From Persicaria tinctoria (Eukaryota; Streptophyta; Magnoliopsida; Caryophyllales; Polygonaceae), in the NCBI GenBank assembly GCA_037127255.1, contig JBANSL010000009.1, positions 15,675,975-15,739,974 of the forward strand: DNA of 64,000 nt, given 5' to 3'. A model generated the notes under the pieces. It saw only the letters and a list, made by a program, of their open reading frames with translations, did no database searches and had not been told where the DNA came from. Below are positions 35,101 through 48,100 of the stretch, in pieces (positions within the stretch are counted from its first letter, which is position 1; each line of letters begins with the position of its first letter). The translations under genes and the position numbers were made by a program.

Positions 35101-37569
35101 CGATATTTGGTGAGCGACTGCTTGGAAGAGAAAGGAAGTTGCATCACGATAGAGTTGTGTGGCGGAAGCGTGGGCCCATAACCCACAAGCCTCATGATCG
35201 ACGATGTTGGTGGGATAAGTATATTTTGAGGATTGCGACTATCGAGTACGATATGACTTGCAGGCGGGAATGTCCTCCGTTTGAATTGCTAACTTTTCTG
35301 AATATGTTGATAACCATGTTGCAATGCTTTGATGGTGACGTTTATGTGTTGATGTGCTGACTTGATGATGACTATTGCTTGATTGCCTTTCGTCTGTGAC
35401 GATATGATGTGATGCCTTATGGATCTAATGTACCATGATGTCGTGACGTGTTGCTACTCTAAGTTGCTAAGCATGATTTGAATTCCTTGCCTGTAAAATG
35501 TGAACTACATATGCTAAGAGACCTGAGTTGTATCTGATAAGGTTATAGTGCAACATGTTAGCTTGACTTCAGTATGTTCATATATGATGTTTGCAATGAT
35601 TATTGAGCATGATGATAAATTGAGACTTGTTGAATCCATGATGTTATGTTTATAAATGCTAGTGGATATGATGTAGACCTTATGTTTGATGATTTTCATG
35701 ATTGCTTATTCCTTAAACCTGTGAGAGAGGTCATTTGGTGGCGTGGTTGGAGAGTGGTGAGAGAATTTCGGGCGGTTGGGATGATCAATGCTATTAGGAT
35801 GTGAGTCGCGAGAGAGGGATGTTGGCTTAGGTAAGACTGAGTGAGCTTTGAGATTTATGGGAGGCAATGTTGGGGGTTTTGATGAGCTTCCAAGTGGTGT
35901 TTGAGATGATTCGGGTAGTACGAGGAGTGTAAGGAAGGGTTCGTGAATATCGAGGACATGGTATTAGAGAGTACTGGGGAGTGAAGTTAGAGGTATGAGT
36001 TGGATTCTTAGAGGTGGATGGTTTGGTAGTGATTGGCGGAAGGAGGGGTAAGATTTGAGCATCGAGATGAATTGGGATTTCTTTGGAGAACTTTTGTCTG
36101 AGTTGACGTTGTTGAGTCTAGAAGAGGATTAATCTTGGCTTGCGAGTGGGGATTGTATTTTATTTTGACTGGTATGACGTGAGAATTTTCTTGATTATGT
36201 GATTTATTTATAATTGCTGGCATGATGTTAGATAGCAACTATGATGAATCTGATACAGAATGATATTACATGTTGTTATGCAATATTGAAATTTAGTTGA
36301 TAGTGACAAATTTTATCATGATATATTGATGCTCTATTATGTTGTTTTAAGAGCACGTTAGGATGTGTTGTGATATGATATACGAGATGATGATGTGTTA
36401 TTATGTGAAAGTGTGATGTTATGCTATAGGTTGAAAGCATGATGTTGTATTATATGGTTAGCAAGCATGCTTATGGATATGTTACATCACGAATATGGCT
36501 TTCAAATGAATATGATTTATATATATGAGATAATGATGTCTGACGAGTATGCTGACATTCGATGATTGGTATGCTGCTTGACCTCCCCTTTTGCTGAATC
36601 TTAATGGCATGATTTTGTTGTGTTGATGTCTTGACAATGAGTTTTGGTTCGTTGACTCTATGATGAGGTGATACTTTTATGACTTCTGATGTGATGTCGA
36701 GACGTTATTAGGATTTTGTTACGTGGTTGAGATGCATATTATGACCCATAGTAGGATGTAGAGATTTTGATGTGACCTTGTGGCACTGTGTTGGCATGCA
36801 TATGTTTGAGACTTGTCATATGATGTACTGATTGGAGATTGGTTGGTTATTTGGTTATGCATTTCTTATGGCTGGTGAAACTTGCTTGAATTGAGACTGA
36901 TAGCTTGTTTTGATTCTGGAAACTAGGAAGAGAATATGGGATTAGCCCTTAGAGGTGGATGATTCCACCTCCGAGCTTTTGAATTTGATTGATGGTTATG
37001 CGAGAAACGGATTTGGTTGTTGAAAGATTTTGACGAAATCTTGAGTTGAAAGGATTTGACTTGTTTTGGAGTAAAGTTGCTGGGTTAAACGTTTAATTGA
37101 AGATTTTGAGAGGTTTAAAAAGGAATCACTTTAAACTTTAAAGAATCAACGTTACCGAGAATTTCAACGATTTTGAGGCCAATCTTTTCCAATTGCGGAA
37201 TCCCTTTCTGAGAATTTTCACACCCGGGCTTATATTATAACGCCTCACGAAGTGGATACAAGCATTTTATAGGGGCGCATATAGAATGCTTGCTAAGACC
37301 CAGTAGAGACGCTATGATTGCTTTTCGAGTTATGATGTGACCGAAAGGTCGGGGTAAGGGTGTGATAGGGGCCCATATCGCATTCTTATTATGACCAATT
37401 GGGAATATTATGATCATGTTGAGGGTCCTGTGAGGATCTCATACGGGCCCCTATGAGATGCTTACAGAACCAATGGCATGATCCTTGGACTCACCAATTT
37501 GAAACTTCATCCCCATGTTTTAGAGTGATTTTAGTCTCGAGGACGACACTTATTTTTAGGGGTGGATGA
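32139..37569 (+). other. Non-coding interior of the LARD
   Basis: The primer site TGGTATCAGAGC is at 32143-32154. The remaining 5.4 kb has no ORF above about 80 codons and no recognisable gag or pol motif. It is rich in TGATG/CATGATT-type words, especially 33200-36900. The polypurine tract is at about 37552-37566. Confidence 0.8.
32143..32154 (+). other. Primer-binding site of the LARD
   Basis: TGGTATCAGAGC, complementary to initiator Met tRNA, four bases after the LTR end. Confidence 0.88.
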
Positions 37570-40564
37570 TGTAAAGGCCCGGATTTTTTAATCCTAATTC
37601 TCGGAAAAAGAAATGAAATATGAATTTAAATCGGGTTAACTAAAGTCTCTTAAAATGAATTCCGGCATATAATTATTTTAAATGGGCTTTCATTCAGATT
37701 TATTTTCGCTTTCGCTTGCTAAAATTTGAAAGTATAATATAGTTTTATTATTTGATTCAGTTCGAGAATTCGATTTCAATTTAAAGTTTTAAGCTTTATA
37801 TCTTTTGAGTCGGGTTAAGGTCGAGTGAGCGGGTTTTAGATTATATTCCGGTATTTGACGTTTGGAGTTTTGGGACCACTTACTTGTCCATTTCTCCCCT
37901 TACCGAATTGCCCAGCAGAAAGAATAGTTCTTTGTCTTCTTCCCCTATGTTGCAATTGCCAACAAATGCCTATGTTGCCTAGCACGCCTCCTGCATCTCT
38001 TCTCCCATCTGATTCAAAAGAAAAGCCACAAGACACCCCCTTTTTCTATTCACAAGCAGCTCAATCCTTATCCACCAACTCCCTCATTTTCACTTTGTTG
38101 CAGCACCCAGACGCCGCCTGAGAGCCACCACCATCGCCATTGTCGATTCTTCCCCAAACCTCTCCTCATCTCCTCCTTTCCTCCACCATCAGCCCTCCTC
38201 TGTTTCCAGATTTTCACCACCTTGCTCCTCCCGTTGGGTTGCTTTCCAACTACAAACAACCAGCATCATTGTTCTCTTCTTCCCCCTCGTCAATGGCCGC
38301 CAGAAGCCGCCGCCATAGCCACCGTCGTCAAGCCGGGATGGAGAGTGTAGCTTAGCTGCCCTGTTTTCCGCCGAAGACGAAGGCCACCAGGAGCGCCGTT
38401 CAAGCCCATTTCAAGCCAACAGGAGCGCCGTCAAATCTTAGGAGCCGAGCCCGGACATCCTCGGAGTCGGAGCCGCCTTCGAGCCCATCGGAGTCGGAAA
38501 TCGTTGCCACGGTAATCTCCCTCCTTCCTCCTCTCTTCCGCGTTTGAATCTGCTAGTCCGGGTCATAGTCGGAATCGTTATTCGGTCGGGATGGGAATGT
38601 TCGGGTTGAAAAGCCGCCGGCAACCTGGGTTTCCTTCTTCTTCCTCCCGTCTTTCTTTCCGTCGTCCAGATCTGGAGGTTGGAGGCGGGTTTAGTGAACC
38701 GGCCCCCTTTTCTTTTCTTTTTGTGAACCGGCGGTTCGGGCCTTTCCTTCTTTTCATTGGCGGGTTGTAGGCCTGATTCTTCCGGGTCGAGTTCTACTAT
38801 CCGGGTAAGGGTTCCGGGCTGGGTCCTTTTTCCTTCAGATTGGGCCTTGGGGTTGTGGGCTGTCTTGTGGCTTGTTATATATATATATATATGTTATATT
38901 ATGTGTTGTGTTAAACTATATTACTATGTTATGTATATAAACGTTATGATTTTATTACTGTTAGGTCATTATATGATTATTATTATTATTGTGTTATATT
39001 CTATTGAGAAATATATTTTCTGGAATTTTATAAATGATAAAATTATTCTTTAAAGTGTTATTAGTGGGGGTATATATTTAGTGGTGTTTTAAATTGTGAT
39101 TTTAGGAATTTGAAATGAATTATCAGTTGTGATTTATATATATGGATTGTGAAAATAGGATTAATTCGGTGATTAAATGTTGGAATTTATTTATAAATGA
39201 TTTCGAAAATAAACATGCCGAAAATCGTTTTAATAATATGATTTTGGGAAATTGGTTAAGAATTTAATGATTGATGTCGGAATTTGACCAAGTATGATTT
39301 TAGAAATTATTCTGAATATGAGTTGACTTAATTTGGGATTTAAGAGCTTGTAAAATATTGTTGGTAAGATTTATCAATGGGTTGATTGGAAATGAAATGA
39401 TTTTGGTTGATGTTGATCATATCGAAAAGGTTTTGGAAAATGGTTTTACCATCGGTTGGTTTTGAGCATGTTGAGAATGTGGAGACCGTGTGTATGAATG
39501 ATAGATCGGTAGCTTATGAAAATGACTTGATGATAGGTGTGTTTGCTCTTGGATTGCTTTGGACTTGCATTTGGGCCCTTGCTTGTATTATCTTGATGTT
39601 CTGCATCTTCGGGTAAGTTCCCTAGGGGGCTTACTCAGGTTGGACATTCATGCTTGTTGTTGCATTTTATGTTAGGTGTTGCATATGCATAAAAGCATGC
39701 CATGTAGTATCATGTTTAGGTTGCACTAATTGATTGAGCATCTGTTTACTTTATCCGTTTGAAACAGAACGGCCGTTATTTGTGATAGTCCTAGAGTCTT
39801 TGCTAGGGTCATAGGGTAGCCCAGCCTCATCGGGTACCCTGAGTCAATCGAGTCATGACTTCCTAATGTTATGCCTGCGGGCTTTATTGTGGAGCGGGTT
39901 AGGCATGCGTGCCCCCCGATTGTGAATGAATGCATTCACGAGCTGGCCAGTCTCCACCTATCGGAAAGGGTGGAGGTAGAAGAGGGATATGCCACTTGGC
40001 ATTGTCTTGGGCCCCTTTACAGTATTTCTGCACATTATTATGAACTAGGAGCATGCTAGTGTGTTTGAATTTCGTACTGCATTAGAGCTTCTTTATTAGG
40101 TATAGCACATACTATGTGGCCTCAGCGAGGACTGCCAGTCCCGCATGAGTGGCTCGATCTGACTCCTTTCCCCGTTCTTCTTTTAAAGGTAATTCTGCAG
40201 ATCTTGTTTGCTCCATGCTTATGTGACGGGATACCCTTGGGCGAATCAAAGAACCTGACTAATATTCTAACTTGGCAAATGGTAATCACTTGTTTATGAT
40301 TTGGTTTTGACCCGATTCTGTTGTGTCATTTGTATCTTAAATTTGCTTCCGCTTTATTTCATTTGAATTGGATTTCACGACATAGTCTTAGGACATGTTA
40401 AGGGTACCCAACGGCCCTACGATACTTTAGGGTTTGAAATCCCTCTTTATTACTGACCTTTGAAATGAGTTTGAAACCTCGACCCGTACCTGGATTGCAA
40501 GATCCGAACAAGGGTTTTCATCCCTTGAAACGTAACCCGGAAATCATAATTCTGGGCCGTTACA
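37570..40564 (+). repeat. 3' LTR of the LARD
   Basis: Begins TGTAAAGGCCCGG right after the polypurine tract and ends GGGCCGTTACA. Differences from the 5' LTR are scattered substitutions and a longer TA run near 38878. Confidence 0.93.
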
Positions 40565-41569
40565 ATTTTTCTCATGTATGTGTTGCTGTATGTGGATGAT
40601 ATTTTGATTATCTGCAAATCAAGGGCAAAAATATCAACTGTCAAGTGCTCTCTCAGAAAATTCTTTGACATGAAGGACTTGGGCCCTGCTCAGGTTATTC
40701 TTGGAATGAGAATTTTCAAGGATCGAGCTAAGTATTTGATATTTTTGTCCCAAAAGGACTATCTGCTGAAAGTCCGTGAAAGGTTTAAGGTTTTGAATGC
40801 TAAAGCCTCTCCTATTCCTTTAGGAGGGCATCTTGATCTCACAAAGACTAAGATGCCACTCTCTAAGGAAGAGGAGCTACGCATGAAATCTATACCTTAT
40901 GATGTTGTTGTTGGTTCTTTGATGTATGCCATGATTTGTACTAGACCTGATCTAGCTTTTGCAATTAGTGTACTGAGTATATACATGTCTAATCCTTGTG
41001 AAAAGCATTGGCTTGCAATGAAATATTTGTTGAGATATGTTTCAGGTACTTCTGATTATGGTCTTGTCTATGGTAAGCATTCCTCTAAGCCTGATCTCCT
41101 TGGTTATGTTGACTCTGATTTTGCTAGCAATAAAGACAATAGAAAATCTTCAACCTCTTATATGTATACTTGGCATGGAAACTGCATTTCCTGTAAAACT
41201 CAACAGCAAGCTATTGTGTCTTTGTCCTCTACAGAGGCTGAGTACATAGCAGCTGTTGAGGCTTCTAAGGAAGTAATCTGGCTTCAAGGTATACTTAGAG
41301 AGATTGAAAGAAAACACTATGTGTCTGTATTGCATATGGACAGTCAAAGTGCCATCTATTTATGCAAGGATCCTGTCTACCATGAGAGGACCAAGCATAT
41401 AGATGTCAGATATCACTTTATTAGAGATAAAGTGTATAAACGGGTGTTCTTAATTAAGAAAATTGATGGAAAATTGAATCCTGCTGATTTTGGAACTAAA
41501 ATTGTGACAATTGACAAGTTTGTTTTCTGCAGGGATTTCTTGCACATCAAGGATCTCAAGGCACACTAA
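40565..41569 (+). pseudogene. Copia 1 pol, second part (RT YVDD and RNase H)
   Basis: Continues the frame of 26050-29147. It opens with the RT catalytic LLYVDDILI, followed by RNase H motifs (DSDFASNKDNRKS, SLSSTEAEYIAA, TKHIDVRYHFIRDK) and ends KDLKAH and TAA. The ATG at 40574 is internal, not a start. No stop or shift occurs in this half. Confidence 0.95.
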
Positions 41570-41677
41570 GGAGTTGTTGTAACAAATAGGCCGGTGATAG
41601 AGAAGGATATAAGACTCAAGAACATTATACGCAAAGCTGTTTTACACTATTAAACTTAAGAATTAGAAGGGCAAATT

Positions 41678-42279
41678 GTAGAGACAGTAAGTCTCTTGTT
41701 TTATAATCCTTAAGTTTTTGGGTTTGTTTAAATGTTTGGGCTTAGGTGATTTGGGCTTTATTGTGTTGCAACCGGATTTGGGCCAAGTGAGCCCAAATCC
41801 TGGAAGGCAACAACTAGCCCTTTGCCTCATGCCTTGTATACTTTGTGTTGTCTCATTTGCTAGGGTTACGGCTCTCTCTCTCAGATTGATTTCTAGGGTT
41901 CTTGCTCTCCCTCTTGCTTTGTCTCCTTGGCAACCATTTGTGGTTTCCTTGCCTCCGGGTGAGATGCGTTGACAGAGCCTCTTGATAGAGCTCCCGATCA
42001 ACCCAAAGAGCCTGAGACACTGAGATTCCAAGACATTTTCATTGGAAATCGATGGTGCAAAACATCATTGGATGTTTTGCTTATGCCCTAGTTGGATCTC
42101 TACTGGTTGTCTCCTCAAACACATAGACTTTTGGTTTCTCTTTGCCTTAATTTCTTGTTCTTACTTTGCGTTTCTTGAGCGTTCTAGTTGAGGCCTAAGT
42201 TTTGTATTTATTCTCGCACATATATTTTGGAATATATTGTTGATTCAGTTGTCTATTGTTGCTTCGTTTGAGTTTTTCA
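41678..42279 (+). repeat. 3' LTR of Copia 1
   Basis: Starts TGTAGAGACAG after a purine-rich AGAAGGGCAAAT and ends TTTTTCA, followed by the AAATT duplication. Confidence 0.92.
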
Positions 42280-42290
42280 AAATTCTTCAG

Positions 42291-42427
42291 TTGTCTTTAT
42301 AGATGCTTCTCCGGAGGAACCTGAGATTGGGAGTATGGAAAGCTTTAGCCTTAGAGCGATAGAAGACGCGACGAAGTTCTCACTCAATAATAAATTGGGG
42401 GAAGGTGGATTTGGCATTGTTTTCAAG
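42291..42427 (+). pseudogene. CRK pseudogene exon 3 (juxtamembrane, P-loop)
   Basis: Acceptor AATTCTTCAG. Encodes FSLRAIEDATKFSLNNKLG then EGGFGIVFK, the region before the kinase domain and the glycine-rich ATP loop. The exon ends in phase 0 at TTCAAG|GTAATT, as in CRKs. The 137-bp exon itself has no stop in the kinase frame. Confidence 0.85.
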
Positions 42428-42605
42428 GTAATTAGTTTGGTGTAACATACCATTCCGCTTATATAAATATAGTTGGATATATGTGCGCAGTATATGGTAC
42501 ATAATTGCGTAATACATGTCTGTATATACAAGTTTTTGCTCTATTGGTTATCTGTTGTTTCCCTAGCTTGATTGATCAATCAATTATTTGTGTATTAGTG
42601 CGTAG

Positions 42606-42820
42606 GGTACTCTCCCTAACAGACTATTAGTGGCAATAAAGAGGCTTTCAAGAATTTCAACCCAGGGAATAAGAGAATTCAAGACAGAACTGGTTGTGGT
42701 AGCAAAGCTTCAACACAAAAATTTAGGGAGACTCGTTGGATACTGCATCGAACAAGAAGAGCAGATCCTAGCTAGTTTATGAGTTTTTGCCCAACTCAAG
42801 TCTTGATAAACACCTCTTCA
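42606..42820 (+). pseudogene. CRK pseudogene exon 4 (kinase N-lobe)
   Basis: Acceptor TGCGTAG. Encodes [15 protein letters not shown] with the ATP-binding lysine (VAIK), then [21 protein letters not shown]. Near 42770 a four-base duplication (CTAGCTAG) shifts the frame and creates TGA; without it the exon would be 211 bp, the common CRK length, and read [14 protein letters not shown] to its end. Donor A|GTATGC. Confidence 0.88.
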
Positions 42821-42846
42821 GTATGCATATACCAACTCATAATGCA

Positions 42847-43907
<1,061 letters not shown>

Positions 43908-43989
43908 TATTATATATATATGGGAGGGTTCAAGTGACAAATATTTGGTCCAGTGAGAAGGAAAGAAGTGATCCGATTGGTTGAATTTA

Positions 43990-44554
43990 ATTAAAAACAA
44001 TAAAATTATAACCCAGCCTCACGCGCCTCGTTCCTCGCCTCATCTTCCTTTTCCCCAATTTGACCCCGGCCTCATACACTCATGATCTTCCTTTTCCCCC
44101 ACCGTCCCTCCGCTGATCGAGTGGTCATTCCTCATCTAGCTCCCATGTACTCCTCATGTCGAGCACATACCGCCGTCGCCGCTCGCCATCGCCTAGCTTT
44201 TGATTGAGGTCGTTCCCCCGGGCAGCGACCTTGATGCTCTCCTTGTGTTCAATAGAGATGGTGAATCGGAGGAGATCCCGAGGAGTCTTCAGCCACGTCG
44301 CTCGCCGAGATGGCCGGGGAGACAATGCCGTTTCTCCGATTTGATGAATTATGACGGAGAGGAGTGTTTGGGCTACTGGTTTGGAGGGGAAGGAGCGTGA
44401 TTCATTGAAAGAGGAGAAATTTGCTTCCAAATTTATCGAAAGAGGAGAAATTTGCTTCCAGATTCATCGAAAGATGAGTGTTTGGGCTACTGGCTAAAGT
44501 GAATAGGAAATAGGCCAAAATGTTCAAATACCGAGCAAAATATCGGCGGCATTT
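43990..44554. other. GC-rich inner block of element B, left part
   Basis: Gene-leader-like DNA with ORFs on both strands (44125-44430 on -) but no recognised domain. AGGAGAAATTTGCTTCCA and GAGTGTTTGGGCTACTGG each occur twice (44350-44480). It may come from a captured gene, as in element C, but I cannot identify it. Confidence 0.35.
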
Positions 44555-44837
44555 TGTTGAAATGTAATTCACATTTAAGGTTTTAGTTTTGGTTTAAAAG
44601 TTAGTTGAACTTTCTGTTGGTTAACTCGACTTCGAGTAAAGCTTATGAACTGTAGTAGAAGTCGAGTACAACTTAGCAGGTTAAATAAGTTTATTTGTAA
44701 GGCTAGTTGAACATGTTAGTGGGGTAGTGGTGTGTAGTTTCAAAGGCAATTATCAAGCCTTGCAAGTATGTTTATGTATTCGGTTTTCAGTAATCAATTC
44801 AGTGTGCTAGTTGTGGAAGTTACATTGAGTTCAACTT

Positions 44838-44917
<80 letters not shown>

Positions 44918-45000
44918 GTTCTCTGTGTTCTGTATGTGAGTGAGTTTGGTGTCTATAAGTGTTCACCAACACAGGTTGATCCTCAATTGTTGCTCCAACA
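44555..45000 (+). repeat. 5' LTR of Copia 2, with expanded (TC)n
   Basis: Same as 49206-49585 except for a pure TC tract of about 75 bp (44838-44914), which is only about 8 bp in the 3' LTR. Ends CTCCAACA. Confidence 0.93.
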
Positions 45001-45002
45001 AT

Positions 45003-45014
45003 TGGTATCAGAGC
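45003..45014 (+). other. Primer-binding site of Copia 2
   Basis: TGGTATCAGAGC, two bases after the LTR end; complementary to initiator Met tRNA. Confidence 0.9.
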
Positions 45015-45108
45015 AAACAAAGGTTTGCATTCGGGTTTCAGTTCTGGGATTGAGTGGTTGTGAGGTTAAACACACGGGAAACACAGTGAGAAAGAAATTG
45101 TCCAGAAA

Positions 45109-48100
45109 ATGCAGAATTCTGGAACTAGAGGGAATGGCAATCCTCAATTGCCAATTTTTAAGGGGATCAACTATCATTTCTGGAGCTTGAAGATGACAAC
45201 ACTCTTCAAGTCTCAAGAGGTTTGGAACCTAGTTGATCAAGGCTTTGAAGATATTGTTGTAGGAGAGCCTGATCAAGCAATGAGAGAGAAAAGGAAGAAA
45301 GATTCGAAGGCTTTGTTCATGATACAAAGTGCTTTGGATGATGAAATATTTCCGAGGATAGCTGCATCAACAACATCACATGATGCATGGGAAACATTGA
45401 AGCAGGAGTACTTGGGAGATAGGAAGGTGATTACAGTGAATCTGCAATCACTAAGAAGAGAGTTTGAGACCCTGGCAATGCAAGACAGGGAGTCTGTGCA
45501 GGTTTACCTCTCAAGAGTTTCAGCAATTGTCAATCATATGAAAGCATATGGTGAACAGATGAGTACTGAGACTCTAGTGAGCAAGGTGTTGAGGAGTTTA
45601 CCCAAGAAATTCGATCATGTGGTGGCAGCTATAGAAGAATCAAAAGACCTATCAGTGTATAGGTTTGGAGAGCTAACTAGTTCATTACAAGCTCATGAGG
45701 AGAGGATGAGTAGAACTAGTGATGTTAAGGAGGAGAAAGTCTTCCAAGTGAAGGAATACAAGAGCAAGAGTGAAAGCTCATCAAGTAGAGATGGTCAAAG
45801 AGGTGGCCATAGAGGAAGAGGAGGTTACAGAGGTAACTTCAGAGGTCGTGTAGGTAAAGGAAATGGTAGAGGTTCACAAGGTGGATCAGGAAGGGGAAAT
45901 GGAGGTAATCAGAATAGAGATCAGTGGAAAGATTCAGGAAGAAATCAAGGGAATGGTTCAAGATCTCAGATGAGTGGTATTCAATGTTACTACTGTAAAA
46001 AGTATGGGCATAAGGAAGCATATTGTTGGGAGAAGCAAGAACATGAACAGAAAAATGTTAACTACTCAGAGAGCAGTCAGAAGGACGGCAGGCTTTTCAT
46101 GGCATTTTCCTTGTCAACTGAGAATGTCAGTGATGTATGGTGTCTTGACAGTGGATGTTCAAACCACATGTCAAGTTCAAGAGAGCAATTCACTGAGTTT
46201 GATTAGTCTAAGAAGGGAAGAGTAAGGTTGGGTGACAACAAGGTGTTGCAATGTGAAGGAAGAGGGACTATTGTCATCAAAAGTGTACAAGGTGGAGAGA
46301 AGCACCTGACTGATGTTCAGTATGTTCCTGGATTGGCTCACAACTTGTTGAGTGTGAGACAGTTGCAAGGAAGTGGTTACTCTTTACTCTTTGATGATGA
46401 TCAGTGCAAGATTAGAGAGAAGAAGTCTGGGCACTTGGTGACAGTGGTAGCTATGACAAAGAATAGAATGTTTCCCTACGATCTAGCAGCAAATGTGAAC
46501 AAGGCAATGACAGTAAAGGAGGATGAAGGAACTCGGTTGTGGCACCTCAGGTATGGTCACTTGAATCTTCAGAGTTTGAAGATGCTAAGTACCAAGGCAA
46601 TGGTACAAGGACTACCTAAGATAGGTGAACTGGATTTGTGTGAAGGGTGTATCTATGAAAGCAAAGCAAAGGTTCTTTTGTCAACAAAGAACCATGGAGA
46701 GCTAGAGATTGTCTGGAGCTACTTCATGCAGACCTGTGTGGTCCTATGCAAACAGAATCAGTGGGAGGAAGCAAGTACTTCTTGCTCATCACTGATGATT
46801 TTAGTAGATGGAGTTGGGTTTATTTCTTGAAGAGTAAGGGTGAAGCACTTGAAAACTTCGGACAGTTCAAGGCTCTTGATGAGAATTAATCAGGCAAGAA
46901 GGTGAAAGCTCTTAGAACAGACAAAGGTGGTGAGTTCATGTCCAATGAGTTTGCTTCTTTTTGTGATGATCAAGACATTAGAAGGGAACTCACTGCTCCT
47001 TACACTCGAGAGCAAAATGGAGTGGCTGAGAGGAAGAATAAGACAGTGGTTGAAATGGCTAGAAGAATGTTAAAGGCCAGAAATGTTCCTAAGAGGTTTT
47101 TGGTGTGAAGCAGTTGCTACTGCTGTGTATGTATTGAATAGACCACCCACTCGAGCTGTGCAAGATATGACACCTTTTGAGGTGTGGAGATAAAAGAAGC
47201 CCTCTATATAGCACTTGAGAGTTTTTGGGTGTGTTGCCTATGCAATGATTAATCTGAGGGCAAATCTTGATGACAAGGCAGAAAGATGTGTATTTATTGG
47301 ATATGCTTCTCAGTCTAAAGCATATAAATTGTACAATCCTGTGACAAAGAGGATTGTGATCAGTAGAAATGTTGTTTTCAATGAGGAGGTTGAATGGGAT
47401 TGGATGAGAAATGAGAAGGGAAGTGTGATACCTGGTGTGATCACCATTGAAAGTTCATTAGAAGAGGTGAATGCAAATGATGTAGATGATATCAATGAGC
47501 TCAATACAGACTCTCCTTCATCACAATCTCCACAAAGCTGTCCTTCAAGCAATGCTGGATCTACTTCCTCAGGCTCTTCAAGTGAATCTCCTCCTAGGAA
47601 ATTCATATCATTGACTTATGTGTATAACAGGAGTGAGAGATGTGGGTTTGCTTTGATTGCAACTGATCCTGAAAGTTTTGATGAAGAAAAGGATGGAAAA
47701 GAATGACAAGCTTCAATGAGAGAAGAGATGAGATGCATAGAAAAGAACCAGACCTAGAAGCTAGTGGATCTGCCACAAGAAAAGAGAGCCATTGGGTTGA
47801 AGTGGGTATTTAGAACAAAATACCACACTGATGGAAGAGTGCAAAAGCACAAAGCAAGGTTGGTTGCAAAAGGTTGTGCTCAGCAAGAAGGCATTGATTA
47901 TGAGGAAACCTTCTCACCGGTGGCAAGACTCGAGACAGTGAGAGTTGTGGTGGCTTTAGCTGCTGAGTGGAGTTTTCCAATTTTTCAGTTGGATGTGAAA
48001 TCAGCATTCTTGAATTGTGAGTTGCAGGAAGAGGTTTATGTAGAGCAGCCCCAAGGATTTTTGAAAGATGGGAAGGAAAGCAAGGTGTATAGACTAGCGA

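Larger units (their letters stand above)
29148..40564 (+). mobile_element. LARD-type LTR element (3-kb LTRs) nested in Copia 1
   Basis: Two LTRs of 2991 and 2995 bp bound an interior of 5431 bp without coding capacity. The target duplication ATTTT (29143-29147 and 40565-40569) is perfect, and the Copia RT frame joins across it. The LTR ends are partly inverted: TGTAAAGGCCCGG and the complement of GGGCCGTTACA. The primer site is for initiator Met tRNA and the polypurine tract is TTTTTAGGGGTGGATGA. These traits fit a Large Retrotransposon Derivative driven by a Gypsy-type element. The LTRs are about 98% alike by eye, so it is young. Confidence 0.92.
24870..42279 (+). mobile_element. Ty1-copia element 1 (Tork/Tnt1-like) with a nested 11.4-kb element
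   Basis: Complete element with two LTRs, primer site, gag-pol and a perfect AAATT target duplication (24865-24869 and 42280-42284). Removing the nested element (29148-40564) and one ATTTT repeat leaves a gag-pol frame that stays in one phase from 26050 to 41569. It sits in the CRK intron and its right edge is only 11 bp from the exon 3 acceptor. Confidence 0.95.
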
